Below the pieces are notes generated by a model. The model did not search any database, was not told where the DNA came from, and worked only from the letters and a program-made list of their open reading frames with translations. A DNA stretch of 41,548 bases from a virus: positions 1 to 41,548 of IMG/VR virus record IMGVR_UViG_3300047362_000988; one strand, 5' to 3'. Below are positions 7,608-14,878 of this stretch, piece after piece. The position numbers and the translations under genes were made by a program. Within the stretch, counting starts at the first letter, position 1, and the number at the start of each line of letters is the position of its first letter.

Positions 7608-9185
7608 TTAGTTAGTAGCCACGGATTCGTTACATAGTGAAACTAATTCTTGTGCAATCTTTTTTGCTTTAGAACCTTTATGTCCATAAGATTCAACTGT
7701 ATCTAAAGCATCTTCCATTTCCATGCCATGTAATTCTCCCATGTCTCCTCCTCTTTCGTCTAAAAGATCTTGTAAGATATTTTCAGCTTCTGATTCGTTA
7801 ACTACAGATTCAAATGCTGGAACTAATCCAGTTTCTGCATAAATGTCTGCCATCATCCATTTTTTAGATTTTTCATCCCATAAATAAACGAATTCTGCAC
7901 CAGCTTCGTAATTTGCGTTTTTAATATAATCATTAATGCTCTTAATATTACCTGTCATTAAATTAGAATCTCCGCCGTAGAAATTAATTTTCTTAATGTC
8001 TTTATCTAGACCTGAATTGTCTCCATTCTTAAGAACGAAATCTACATTCTTACCGCTTTTAAATGTTGATTTAATAATAGGTAACATATTTTCTGGGTAA
8101 GAATCGTAGTGAGTATAAACTGAAGTAATATTTCCCTTTCTGTCTATTTTACCAAATTGGCCTCTAGTTCCTTCATTAAGAACGATTGTAGCTGACTCTT
8201 CAATATAGTCTGCTAAACCTGCATCATCCCATCCTAATTCTCCATCTGCTAATACCGCTTCTAAATCCTCTCTTTTACCCTGCATAGTAATTTCAGGGTG
8301 ACCAGTTGGTCCTGATTTTACCATATCGATAATTTTAACGCTATTCTTCTTTAAGAATTTTAAGAAATCTTTATCTTTAGGATTCATAGCGTCCATTGTA
8401 ACGGTTGCTTCAAAAATAAGGTTAGACTCCTTTAATGATATTTCTTCTTCTGATAATTGGTATTCAACGCTCTCATTAGCTGCATTAAAACCTACTAATA
8501 ATTTTTCAGCGGTTGAACCTTCACCAATAGATTCTAAATACATTGCTGTTCCTTCAGCAATTCCAGGACCTGACCATCCCGCTGCATTTGAAATTCTAGA
8601 ATAATATTCATCTAGAATTTTCATAATGTTTTTTGCACCAACGATAATTGCATGTTTTCCTAAAGATTCAGGAGAAACTGAAATACTGTTTAATCTACCT
8701 TTAATAATTTTTTCAGTAGCTGATCTCGCTGAATGAAAGTTAGCATCAGTTAGAGCTTCATTATATAAATATTTAATAGCTCCTAAATAAGTTACTTTAT
8801 CTGCTGTTAGACTTCCTAACTCTGCAAAAATCTTTTTAAATTGAGTTACTACCTTTTTAGCATCTCTCTTATATCTAATATCTAAGGCTTCTGAAACTTG
8901 CTCTTCCGACTCTTCCGTTTCTTCAACTTCTTTTTCAACTTCAACCTCAATTTCTGCAAGTTCTTCTTCAGAAACGTCTCCAAATATTTTTGAGATGATT
9001 GTTTCTTTTTGATCTTCTTCTAAACCTTCAAAAGAAGTTAGTCCTAGTTCATCTAATATAGTGGCTATTTTACCAACAGCCTCTTGTCTTTTTAAATTAT
9101 TTTCTTCTCTAAGTTTATTAGCGTTCTCTTGTTTTCTGATCTCAGTAAAAGACTTAAAAGAAGAAATTTTATTGATTTCTGCCAT
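7608..9185 (-). CDS. Modular 525-aa polyprotein, probably head-associated
   Basis: The N-terminus has SSFKSFTEIRKQE (8-20), similar to the peptides on neighbouring proteins. A charged helical region and a Glu-rich stretch (72-98) follow. Further modules lie at about 99-235 (helical), 260-330 and 338-450, with a small C-terminal helical module at about 466-518. The third module starts TRGQFGKIDRKGNITSVYTH and continues with DSYP and a GD-S-L motif. I recognise this layout (TRG...H-x-D-x-YP...GD.S.L) from a phage domain of unknown function. Linkers include EQVSEALD (95-102), IVLNEGT (334-340) and FESVVNESEAE (458-468). The last shares ESVVxE with the 875-aa protein. L-N-E and related tripeptides could be prohead-protease sites. 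A candidate promoter element lies 32 bases upstream, overlapping the end of uvsW. No enzymatic activity can be assigned. Confidence 0.7.
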   Translation of the reverse strand: MAEINKISSFKSFTEIRKQENANKLREENNLKRQEAVGKIATILDELGLTSFEGLEEDQKETIISKIFGDVSEEELAEIEVEVEKEVEETEESEEQVSEALDIRYKRDAKKVVTQFKKIFAELGSLTADKVTYLGAIKYLYNEALTDANFHSARSATEKIIKGRLNSISVSPESLGKHAIIVGAKNIMKILDEYYSRISNAAGWSGPGIAEGTAMYLESIGEGSTAEKLLVGFNAANESVEYQLSEEEISLKESNLIFEATVTMDAMNPKDKDFLKFLKKNSVKIIDMVKSGPTGHPEITMQGKREDLEAVLADGELGWDDAGLADYIEESATIVLNEGTRGQFGKIDRKGNITSVYTHYDSYPENMLPIIKSTFKSGKNVDFVLKNGDNSGLDKDIKKINFYGGDSNLMTGNIKSINDYIKNANYEAGAEFVYLWDEKSKKWMMADIYAETGLVPAFESVVNESEAENILQDLLDERGGDMGELHGMEMEDALDTVESYGHKGSKAKKIAQELVSLCNESVATN

Positions 9186-9217
9186 TTTATTATAAAATTT
9201 AATTTTGTTTCGTTATT

Positions 9218-9227
9218 CTATATATCT
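9218..9227 (-). promoter_or_regulatory. Candidate phage promoter element AGATATATAG
   Basis: The element on the minus strand overlaps the last codons and stop of uvsW (Gly-Asp-Ile-stop) and ends 32 bases before the ATG of the 525-aa gene. It is one of several near-identical copies at gene junctions. Confidence 0.45.
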
Positions 9228-10726
9228 CCTTCAAATTTGACTTTCTTAATACTATACTCAAATTTCTCTTGTTTATATATTTTCTGTCTAGCCTTGCTAT
9301 GTTTATATAGATAATTGTCCCATTCGTCAGTTCTAATGTCATCTACAAAATCAACTATTAATACTGCCTCTTTTGATTCATGCTGTCTTAGACCTCTACC
9401 TATAGACTGTCTGATGATTACCTCGGACTTAAAAGATTCTGTAAAGAAAATGTTATGTATTTTCTTAATTGATATACCCGTTGAGAAAGTACCATAACTC
9501 GCGACGATAACTACCTCGTCACCTGCTTCCATTTTCTTTTTATATTCTTCTCTAATATCTTTATCTGTTCCACCGTCTACATAATAGACTCTTTTGTCAG
9601 TGTTTTGCCTTAGATGTTCGTATATTTTTTTACCGTGTTCAATTCTATGAAATAACACCAATGAATTCTTAGGAACTCTTCCTATAACGCTACATATAAA
9701 GTTTAATCTACCAAAAGAATTAATTATATAGTTTTGTTCTAATTGAAAAACATCTTTTCTATCATACTTGTTAAATGCTAATTCTTCGAATGCCTTTTTG
9801 CTTGCTTCAGGAGCATAATCCATTTCAATAACCTTTACTTTGCATTTTGCAATATGTCCTTCTCTTTGTAAAAAGTTTGCTTTTACTTCGCTGATTACTG
9901 GACCTGTCTGACTCATTAACGTTAACTTGTCCAAAGATCCATCTTTAGGAATTGTACCTGATAAACCATACTTATATTTTGCGTTAGTACATTTTTGTAA
10001 TATCGTCTTAATAGAATTGGACTTTGCTTTGTGTGTTTCATCTACAATAACTGCATCGAATTGTTGAAAGTATTCTTTGGATTTTTTAACTAGAGATTGA
10101 TATGTACCTATTACTACATTTCGATCTGACTTTATTTTTTGACCTGCGTATATCTGTTGTATTTTTAGTTTTATTCTATTCTTATTATTGTATTCATGAA
10201 AATCTTCGTGAGCCTGTACGACTAAAGAAACATTAGGAACTATAAATAATATCTTTTCTGCTTTTTCTTTTTCTAACATGTATGCGACTGTTAAAAAACT
10301 AATAAGTGTTTTTCCGGCTGAAGTCGCTAATTCAGCTAAGCACCTTCTAAATTTAAGAATGTTAAATGATGTTTCTACCTGATAGTCTCTTGGCGTAAAT
10401 TTACTACCCTTAAAAAATTCTAAAGCCCATTCTTCAAAGGATTCTGCATTTATGTTTCTATCAAAAAGTCTTTGAATTCCATTGAGTTTTAGGTCAAACT
10501 TATACTCCTTACATATGAGCATAACATATCTCCAAAGACCAGCAGGAATCCACTTATCGTCTTTAATATATGAAACATATCCGTCCCATATTCCTTTTTT
10601 AACTAGAGGATTAAATCTCCAACTATCAATTCTTTTAGTTAAAGATATTTTAATCTGCTCTAATTCTAATTCCTCAGCTTCGTCTATTCTAAGAAACTGA
10701 TTGTCTTCCGTTAGAGTTAAAATCAA
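9218..10726 (-). CDS. uvsW: UvsW-type DNA/RNA helicase
   Basis: This is a superfamily 2 helicase of 502 residues, almost the length of T4 UvsW. Visible motifs are Walker A ATSAGKT (134-140), DETH (229-232), SGT (256-258), SYGTFSTGIS (410-419) and QSIGRGLRQ (440-448). The N-terminus FLRID...WRFNP...GIWDGY aligns with the T4 UvsW N-terminal domain. UvsW unwinds R-loops and branched DNA and helps replication change from origin-driven to recombination-driven. The neighbours uvsY, primase and gp32 support this. The in-frame start is TTG at 10726-10724, directly preceded by AAA and a TGA. An ATG at 10733-10731 lies in another frame and would join this frame if one A of the A4 run were absent. So the start is either TTG or hidden by a one-base indel. 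Confidence 0.95.
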   Translation of the reverse strand: MILTLTEDNQFLRIDEAEELELEQIKISLTKRIDSWRFNPLVKKGIWDGYVSYIKDDKWIPAGLWRYVMLICKEYKFDLKLNGIQRLFDRNINAESFEEWALEFFKGSKFTPRDYQVETSFNILKFRRCLAELATSAGKTLISFLTVAYMLEKEKAEKILFIVPNVSLVVQAHEDFHEYNNKNRIKLKIQQIYAGQKIKSDRNVVIGTYQSLVKKSKEYFQQFDAVIVDETHKAKSNSIKTILQKCTNAKYKYGLSGTIPKDGSLDKLTLMSQTGPVISEVKANFLQREGHIAKCKVKVIEMDYAPEASKKAFEELAFNKYDRKDVFQLEQNYIINSFGRLNFICSVIGRVPKNSLVLFHRIEHGKKIYEHLRQNTDKRVYYVDGGTDKDIREEYKKKMEAGDEVVIVASYGTFSTGISIKKIHNIFFTESFKSEVIIRQSIGRGLRQHESKEAVLIVDFVDDIRTDEWDNYLYKHSKARQKIYKQEKFEYSIKKVKFEGDI

Positions 10727-10744
10727 TTTTCATTTAACCTTTTT

Positions 10745-11179
10745 TTACAATCTTGAAATATCAAGGCGATTCTTTATTGCAAAGCCCATATTATCAAGAG
10801 TTTTTACTGAACCTTCGATGAAGGCCTTTTGGCTTTCAAGTAAATCCAAAATTTGCTTGTCGTCTGAAAGATCCGCTTCAATAAACCTTTCTCTTTGTTT
10901 ATCCGTAATCTTATAATCAAACTTATAATATTCAATCCATTTTTGTTTATACATCTTATCGACAGTTCCTTTTTGTGTTCTTATTTTACCTCCTATAGTT
11001 GCAAGGTTTTCAACTAAAATCTGCCTATAACTCAATGTATATGAGCTAACTTCTTCCAGGTTAATTCCTTCTTTTAAATTTTCGGTTAATTCCTTAATTT
11101 TAGAAGTCCATTCTGATCTTTGGTTTGCTAGATATTCGTCGAGTTGGACAATCTTAGATTTATTAGATTGTTCTGTCAT
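10745..11179 (-). CDS. uvsY: UvsY-like recombination mediator
   Basis: The 144-aa helical, charged protein ends in LDNMGFAIKNRLDISRL. This resembles the C-terminus of T4 UvsY (GFAIK followed by a helix ending in a basic/acidic tail). The middle part, with KWIEYYKFDYKIT and ERFIEADLS, resembles the YY/S...D pattern of the family. T4 UvsY is 137 aa and loads the UvsX recombinase onto gp32-coated single-stranded DNA. The gene sits immediately upstream of uvsW (18-base gap), as in the T4 uvsY-uvsW arrangement, and downstream of gp32 and primase. Sequence similarity is low in the N-terminal half, so the call rests on the C-terminal motif, size and context. Confidence 0.75.
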   Translation of the reverse strand: MTEQSNKSKIVQLDEYLANQRSEWTSKIKELTENLKEGINLEEVSSYTLSYRQILVENLATIGGKIRTQKGTVDKMYKQKWIEYYKFDYKITDKQRERFIEADLSDDKQILDLLESQKAFIEGSVKTLDNMGFAIKNRLDISRL

Positions 11180-11190
11180 ATTGTATTATA

Positions 11191-11397
11191 TTAAAATAAT
11201 GAATTATTAGAATTTCTTTTCACATATACTTCACTTTTAAATTTCTTTTTAAATTTAGGAGTGATTTTAATTTCTTTTTCTTTATGGTTAACGTCGGTAG
11301 AATCAAACCCTAAAATCATTTTAAGATTTTTATGTCTTTTACCATCTTCTTCGAATTTGTCAAGTTCGTCGTTTACCATATTAATATAGTCTATCAT
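11191..11397 (-). CDS. Small 68-aa protein between primase and uvsY
   Basis: I do not recognise the family. The product is charged. Its acidic N-terminal helix (YINMVNDELDKFEEDGKRHKN) is followed by a very basic segment, ITPKFKKKFKSEVYVKR (about 45-61), and a polar tail. The ATG overlaps the primase stop (ATGA), so the two are translationally coupled, and uvsY follows after 11 bases. The basic stretch could bind nucleic acid or a replication partner. The position inside a replication operon makes this plausible but unproven. Confidence 0.65.
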   Translation of the reverse strand: MIDYINMVNDELDKFEEDGKRHKNLKMILGFDSTDVNHKEKEIKITPKFKKKFKSEVYVKRNSNNSLF

Positions 11398-12473
11398 AAA
11401 TAATAAGCATCTAGTCGTGAATCACTAAAATACTTATCTATATTTGATAGGCATTTGTTTTTTGTTTTCCATGCAGCAATTACAAGATCGTTAAGATCCT
11501 TAATACTGCTAGGATATTTATCCATCTTTGTTTCTGACATAAATTTATCCCATGTAAACACTTGTTTTCCTCTTTTAAGCTTTTGCATCATTTTATTTTT
11601 ACCTGCTTCGTCATTATCAAACATGTATCTTATTGTGGGTATTTCATCTAATTCGTCAGTGGATCTAGTAACAGATGCCAACGCAATAGAGTTGGGCATA
11701 AATAGAGAATCTAAAGGTCCTTCAAACACAGTACAAGGCATTTGAAAATTAACTGTCATAATTCCAAAGAGAGTAGATAATTTCTTAGCTGAAATAAGCT
11801 GCTCTTCTTCTAGTGGAATTTCCTTATTCATTTCTTGATATATTTTTTCTATATCATAGGTTAAATACCTTGAATTCTTAGATTTTCTAAGAGACCTGCT
11901 CTGGAATCCTATTATCTTTCCTTCAGGCGCAAGATTTAAAACCAATATTCTTTTATCTCTAGGTGAATATAGGAAGTTATTTAATTTTTTATGTAGAAAT
12001 CTATTCTTTAAATAAAAGAATGCAGGATCGCCTGGTTCTATTTCTACAAGCTTAAAAGCTTCCTTTAATTCTTTTCTAGTAGGAGATAAATCATATAGGG
12101 TTTTAAACACGCCGTGCTGAAGGGTGTCAACTTCGTTCACAGATACCTTGTGTTCCTTAATATACTCAATGATTGTAATAGAATCTTGAGTATCTTTAAA
12201 TTTTAGATGGTGATCTTTTAAAAACCCATAAAGATCAGAGTGCTGACCGCAATTAAAACAGTGAAATTGTAATGTCGCCCAATATAAATTACCTCTTTTT
12301 TTATGCGTCTCACTATGTGAATCTCCACAATAAGGGCATGCCAGGTTTAAACGACCTGGCATTTCCTTAATCATGTGCTTGTTAGGATCAGAATGTTCTT
12401 TTACACAAACTTGTTTAACTAAACTTCTGACCTTTTGCTTTAAATCTTCTGTGATTTTAGATTCCGATTTCAT
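11394..12473 (-). CDS. 61: DNA primase (T4 gp61-like)
   Basis: The protein has an N-terminal zinc-binding module with CPYC (C46, C49) and CFNC (C72, C75), separated by an aromatic/basic loop, as in DnaG/gp61-type primases. A TOPRIM-type catalytic core follows, with FEGPLDSLF (250-258, catalytic Glu251) and MFDNDEAG (284-291). The length of 359 aa is close to T4 gp61 (342 aa). It synthesises RNA primers for the lagging strand together with the gp41-type helicase, which is not in this window. The gene overlaps the end of gene 32 by 17 bases, so primase translation is likely coupled to that of the single-strand binding protein. Confidence 0.9.
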   Translation of the reverse strand: MKSESKITEDLKQKVRSLVKQVCVKEHSDPNKHMIKEMPGRLNLACPYCGDSHSETHKKRGNLYWATLQFHCFNCGQHSDLYGFLKDHHLKFKDTQDSITIIEYIKEHKVSVNEVDTLQHGVFKTLYDLSPTRKELKEAFKLVEIEPGDPAFFYLKNRFLHKKLNNFLYSPRDKRILVLNLAPEGKIIGFQSRSLRKSKNSRYLTYDIEKIYQEMNKEIPLEEEQLISAKKLSTLFGIMTVNFQMPCTVFEGPLDSLFMPNSIALASVTRSTDELDEIPTIRYMFDNDEAGKNKMMQKLKRGKQVFTWDKFMSETKMDKYPSSIKDLNDLVIAAWKTKNKCLSNIDKYFSDSRLDAYYL

Positions 12474-13404
12474 CTAAGAAAGAATCAAGATCATCACTAT
12501 CCGATGTAGAAGTAGATGCTTCAGCTTTAGTAGGCTTAGATGTCATTGATTCTGGAAATTCAAAATCTGCATCGTTTCCTGCTGTAACTGCCTCTTTAAC
12601 CGCTGCTTTTTTAGCAGTAGGTTTTGGAGAAGAAATAACTGAGTCTATCGAAGAACCTGGGTTAAGGTATTGTCTTAAAATACCGTTAACAAAATCAAGA
12701 GTTTCAGCATCCCACTTTTTATATCCGTAAGGATCTAATGAAGGTGCAGAATCTAATTCAGACTTAATAGCTGTCATAGCTTCTTGATTTCTTTCTGCAG
12801 GTTTACCATCTACTGCAATCGCTGATCTAGTTGCTGAGAATTTAGACTTATCATAGTTATTATATTCACCCTGGCGAGTAATAATAAGTTCAAAGTTCTT
12901 TCCTTCAAATAGGTCATAAATCTGAGTTGGTTCTCCAAATGCAGGCTTAGTTTCTTCCTCGATTTTTTCTTTAATTTTGTAACCGAATTTAAATACTTTG
13001 TAAGTTCCTTCTAATTCGGGGTTTTGAGGATCTTTCACTACTTTAATAAGAGAGTAATACTGTTCTCTACGCTTAAGCTTGTCGCTCATTTTACGGTCTA
13101 CTGCTGAATCACTCTTACGAAGTTTGAAGAATGCGTCTGCAATTGGACACTTATCTCCTACAGTTGAAGGTGAATCAATAAGTCTTCCATCGCCGTTAGC
13201 GTCAGTTAGCCAGTGTACATACTTTTTAACTAATGAATTTCTAGGGTTTGTTGGGTTTGGAACAAAACGAATAAGTGCTTTGTAAGTTCCGTCTTTACCA
13301 TCGTCTGCGGATGGTTTGTAGATCTCATTTGTAGAGCTTGAGCTCTTTGTTTCATGAGTTTCAACGTCTGAGACGCTGAGGTTAAAAATGTCAAAATCTG
13401 CCAT
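12457..13404 (-). CDS. 32: Single-stranded DNA-binding protein (gp32-like)
   Basis: The core carries the gp32 pattern: KYVHWL (61-66), YYSLIKVVKDPQNPELEG (116-133), VFKFGYKIKEKI (137-148), DLFEGKNFELIITRQGEYNNYDKSKF (split here as FEGKNFELII at 166-175 and NYDKSKF at 183-189). The C-terminal tail is acidic (DSDDLDSFLDEIGI, 302-315), the region by which T4 gp32 contacts replication partners. The 315-aa length matches the family (T4: 301). T4 gp32 binds zinc through His64 and three cysteines. Here H64 is present, but only one cysteine (C86) exists in the whole protein, so the classical zinc site is absent. The 132-base leader is the longest gap in the window, in keeping with regulation of this gene. 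A promoter-like element lies 98 bases upstream of the ATG. Confidence 0.92.
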   Translation of the reverse strand: MADFDIFNLSVSDVETHETKSSSSTNEIYKPSADDGKDGTYKALIRFVPNPTNPRNSLVKKYVHWLTDANGDGRLIDSPSTVGDKCPIADAFFKLRKSDSAVDRKMSDKLKRREQYYSLIKVVKDPQNPELEGTYKVFKFGYKIKEKIEEETKPAFGEPTQIYDLFEGKNFELIITRQGEYNNYDKSKFSATRSAIAVDGKPAERNQEAMTAIKSELDSAPSLDPYGYKKWDAETLDFVNGILRQYLNPGSSIDSVISSPKPTAKKAAVKEAVTAGNDADFEFPESMTSKPTKAEASTSTSDSDDLDSFLDEIGI

Positions 13405-13536
13405 GTCTTTAATTACTTTAATTTACGTTAATGTCTTTAATCTTAAAAAACTTTCAATAGTTATATACGAGATTCCAAAAAGGTTTCACATAAATAACTA
13501 ATCTATATATTCGTATTGTGGGGGTAGGGGGATGAG
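13405..13536 (-). promoter_or_regulatory. Leader and promoter region of gene 32
   Basis: This is the largest gene-free stretch, 132 bases. On the minus strand it holds, in order, a C5-TA-C5-type tract just after the preceding stop (13520-13531 read as G runs on plus), the element GAATATATAG (13512-13503) and a TATATAAC sequence around 13468-13461. The last part is an A/T-rich leader with no Shine-Dalgarno motif. T4 gene 32 is autoregulated through its mRNA leader; an analogous operator is plausible here, but I see no convincing hairpin or pseudoknot by eye. Confidence 0.45.
13503..13512 (-). promoter_or_regulatory. Candidate promoter element GAATATATAG
   Basis: A minus-strand copy of the junction element, 98 bases before the gene 32 ATG. 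An identical 10-mer lies before gp25 (41357-41348). Confidence 0.35.
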
Positions 13537-13728
13537 TTATGAATCAGAATACGTAGCGCCTGTTTCGTCAATCCACTTAGAAGATGAATTTGGAAGCCTT
13601 GCCAAACCAGCTTTTCTTAAAATATCTACCATTTCATTTTCAGATATTCTATTTTGATTTACCATATCGCTTAAAATTTCTTTAAGCTTTAGTAAATAAA
13701 CAGGTGGAATGTTATTTTCTTTACTCAT
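13537..13728 (-). CDS. Small 63-aa protein of unknown function
   Basis: I do not recognise this product. It has an amphipathic helical N-terminal half (VYLLKLKEILSDMVNQNRISENEMVDILRKAGLARL). A short polar C-terminus with W and Y residues follows. The helix-turn-helix-like spacing of the two helices may be coincidental. Its ATG follows, by only 3 bases, an AGATATATAA element of the class found before other transcription units. It is flanked by the two largest non-coding gaps in the replication region, so it may be transcribed separately. It could be a small regulator or an early accessory protein, but nothing proves that. Confidence 0.6.
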   Translation of the reverse strand: MSKENNIPPVYLLKLKEILSDMVNQNRISENEMVDILRKAGLARLPNSSSKWIDETGATYSDS

Positions 13729-13731
13729 GTT

Positions 13732-13741
13732 TTATATATCT
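13732..13741 (-). promoter_or_regulatory. Candidate promoter element AGATATATAA
   Basis: A minus-strand copy of the junction element. It ends only 3 bases before the ATG of the 63-aa gene. A promoter -10 there would make a leaderless or near-leaderless message, so this copy is less certain. Confidence 0.3.
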
Positions 13742-13779
13742 TTTAAATTATGAAACTTTATGGGAGAAAGTAAGTATAA

Positions 13780-13822
13780 CTTAAGCCTTTAAGCCTCAGT
13801 GGTAAATCTAATCTTCAGTGGT
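13780..13822. repeat. Two short direct repeats after the resolvase gene
   Basis: On the plus strand CTTAAGCC (13780-13787) is followed at once by TTTAAGCC (13788-13795). TCAGTGGT occurs at 13796-13803 and again at 13815-13822, where the second copy lies in the last codons of the resolvase gene. The function is unknown; they could mark a protein-binding site or a past small duplication. Confidence 0.5.
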
Positions 13823-14476
13823 CGACATCTTTGCTCTAACAAAATGAGTTAAAAAGTATGCATCAACTAAATCGTCAAAGGGTTTTGGTATTTTTTTAGA
13901 AGGTCCAATTTCCTTCACACAAAAATCTAAAAGAGAGTGTTCTGCTAGAACTTGATCTCTTAATACATTACTTAAGAAGGCATCCCATAATTGAGACTTA
14001 TTCATGTTTCCTTTTCCAGCGTGTTTCTTAATTGTAGTGGGAGCAATGGTTTGAATGTCTAATATTTCAAGTTGACTTAGCATTCTTTCTTTAAGTATTG
14101 CTGCGCCTGCAGCCATATCTATAATATTATTAGTTCCCATCTTTGAACCAAAAGAAGTTCCTTCGAAGGAAATAATATACTGCTTCTTTGTTTTTGTAAT
14201 ACCCGTTATTAAATTAATAATGTCATCTGCGGTTTTAGCATACCTTTTTATCTTTGCTAATTCAACGCTTGAATAATCTGCACCATGTTTTCCCCAGTCG
14301 GGTTGATTAATAAGGGTAACTCCCTTTAAATGAGATATATCTTCTTGCCATGCTCTTTCTTTCTTAGTGCCTTGGCCTTCTTTTATATATGAAATAAAAT
14401 GATACTTATTGGTGTCTTCCTGATATATGCATATCCCTGGAGAGTTTAAAGAAAAATCTACTGAAACGTAATTCAA
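13808..14476 (-). CDS. RuvC-like Holliday junction resolvase
   Basis: The protein has an RNase H-type fold with the acidic catalytic residues of RuvC: D7 in VSVDFSLNSPGICIY at 4-18, E105 in IISFEGTSFGSK at 101-112, and D201/D202 and D205 in FDDLVDAYFL at 200-209. The P-T-T-I-K-K-H-A-G-K-G-N-M-N-K segment (146-160) matches the conserved loop of RuvC-like enzymes. It probably cuts branched DNA before or during packaging, a role played by gp49 (endonuclease VII) in T4. The start must be TTG at 14476-14474, because the first in-frame ATG lies far inside the catalytic domain. The TTG is one base after the stop of the upstream gene, consistent with translational reinitiation. Confidence 0.85.
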   Translation of the reverse strand: MNYVSVDFSLNSPGICIYQEDTNKYHFISYIKEGQGTKKERAWQEDISHLKGVTLINQPDWGKHGADYSSVELAKIKRYAKTADDIINLITGITKTKKQYIISFEGTSFGSKMGTNNIIDMAAGAAILKERMLSQLEILDIQTIAPTTIKKHAGKGNMNKSQLWDAFLSNVLRDQVLAEHSLLDFCVKEIGPSKKIPKPFDDLVDAYFLTHFVRAKMSTTED

Positions 14477-14477
14477 A

Positions 14478-14846
14478 TTAAAATTGTTTTCCGATAGCAG
14501 CGCCTAATCCAGCACCAACTAATCTTGAAGTTAATAAATCGTAAAATATACCTTTTTGAATTCCTAACACTTTAGCAACCGTCTTACCTATTGTTTTACC
14601 TAAAGCAAAACCAGTAAGTCCACCAAAAATAGAACCCAAGAAACCTTCATTTGTAATTTCTTCATTAAATCTTTCAAAATCAAATGTTCCGTCTTCATTG
14701 GCGTATTGTTTAGTGAACTCTTCTAAAGCCGCATCCACCTTTTCTTCTAACTCATCAGTCCATTCAGATTGTAAAGATTCCTGTAATATTTGGATCTCAT
14801 CTTGTGTTACGTTTTTATCGTCTAAATATTCAAAAAATGTTTTCAT
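14478..14846 (-). CDS. Glycine-zipper membrane protein with capsid-targeting-like N-terminus
   Basis: The N-terminus MKTFFEYLDD closely resembles the T4 internal-protein targeting peptide (M-K-T-Y-Q-E-F). An acidic helical region with an I-L-Q-E site (20-23) follows. The C-terminal half is hydrophobic and glycine-rich: GFLGSIFGGLTGFALGKTIG (68-87) and VGAGLGAAIGKQF (110-122), two likely membrane-spanning glycine-zipper helices. Such a combination suggests a head-packaged protein that inserts into a membrane during DNA entry, or alternatively a small lysis or envelope protein. The ATG is 22 bases after an AGATATATAA element. The resolvase gene follows immediately. Confidence 0.65.
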   Translation of the reverse strand: MKTFFEYLDDKNVTQDEIQILQESLQSEWTDELEEKVDAALEEFTKQYANEDGTFDFERFNEEITNEGFLGSIFGGLTGFALGKTIGKTVAKVLGIQKGIFYDLLTSRLVGAGLGAAIGKQF

Positions 14847-14868
14847 GTTACTTGTTATAATTATTAGG

Positions 14869-14878
14869 TTATATATCT
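14869..14878 (-). promoter_or_regulatory. Candidate promoter element AGATATATAA
   Basis: A minus-strand copy that forms the last codons and the stop of the 186-aa tail gene (Glu-Asp-Ile-stop). It ends 22 bases before the ATG of the glycine-zipper gene. Confidence 0.45.

Noticed and set aside
13405-13807. tRNA or small RNA gene in the largest gaps
   Set aside because: The gaps are 132 and 79 bases and I see no cloverleaf or convincing stem-loop with a T run.
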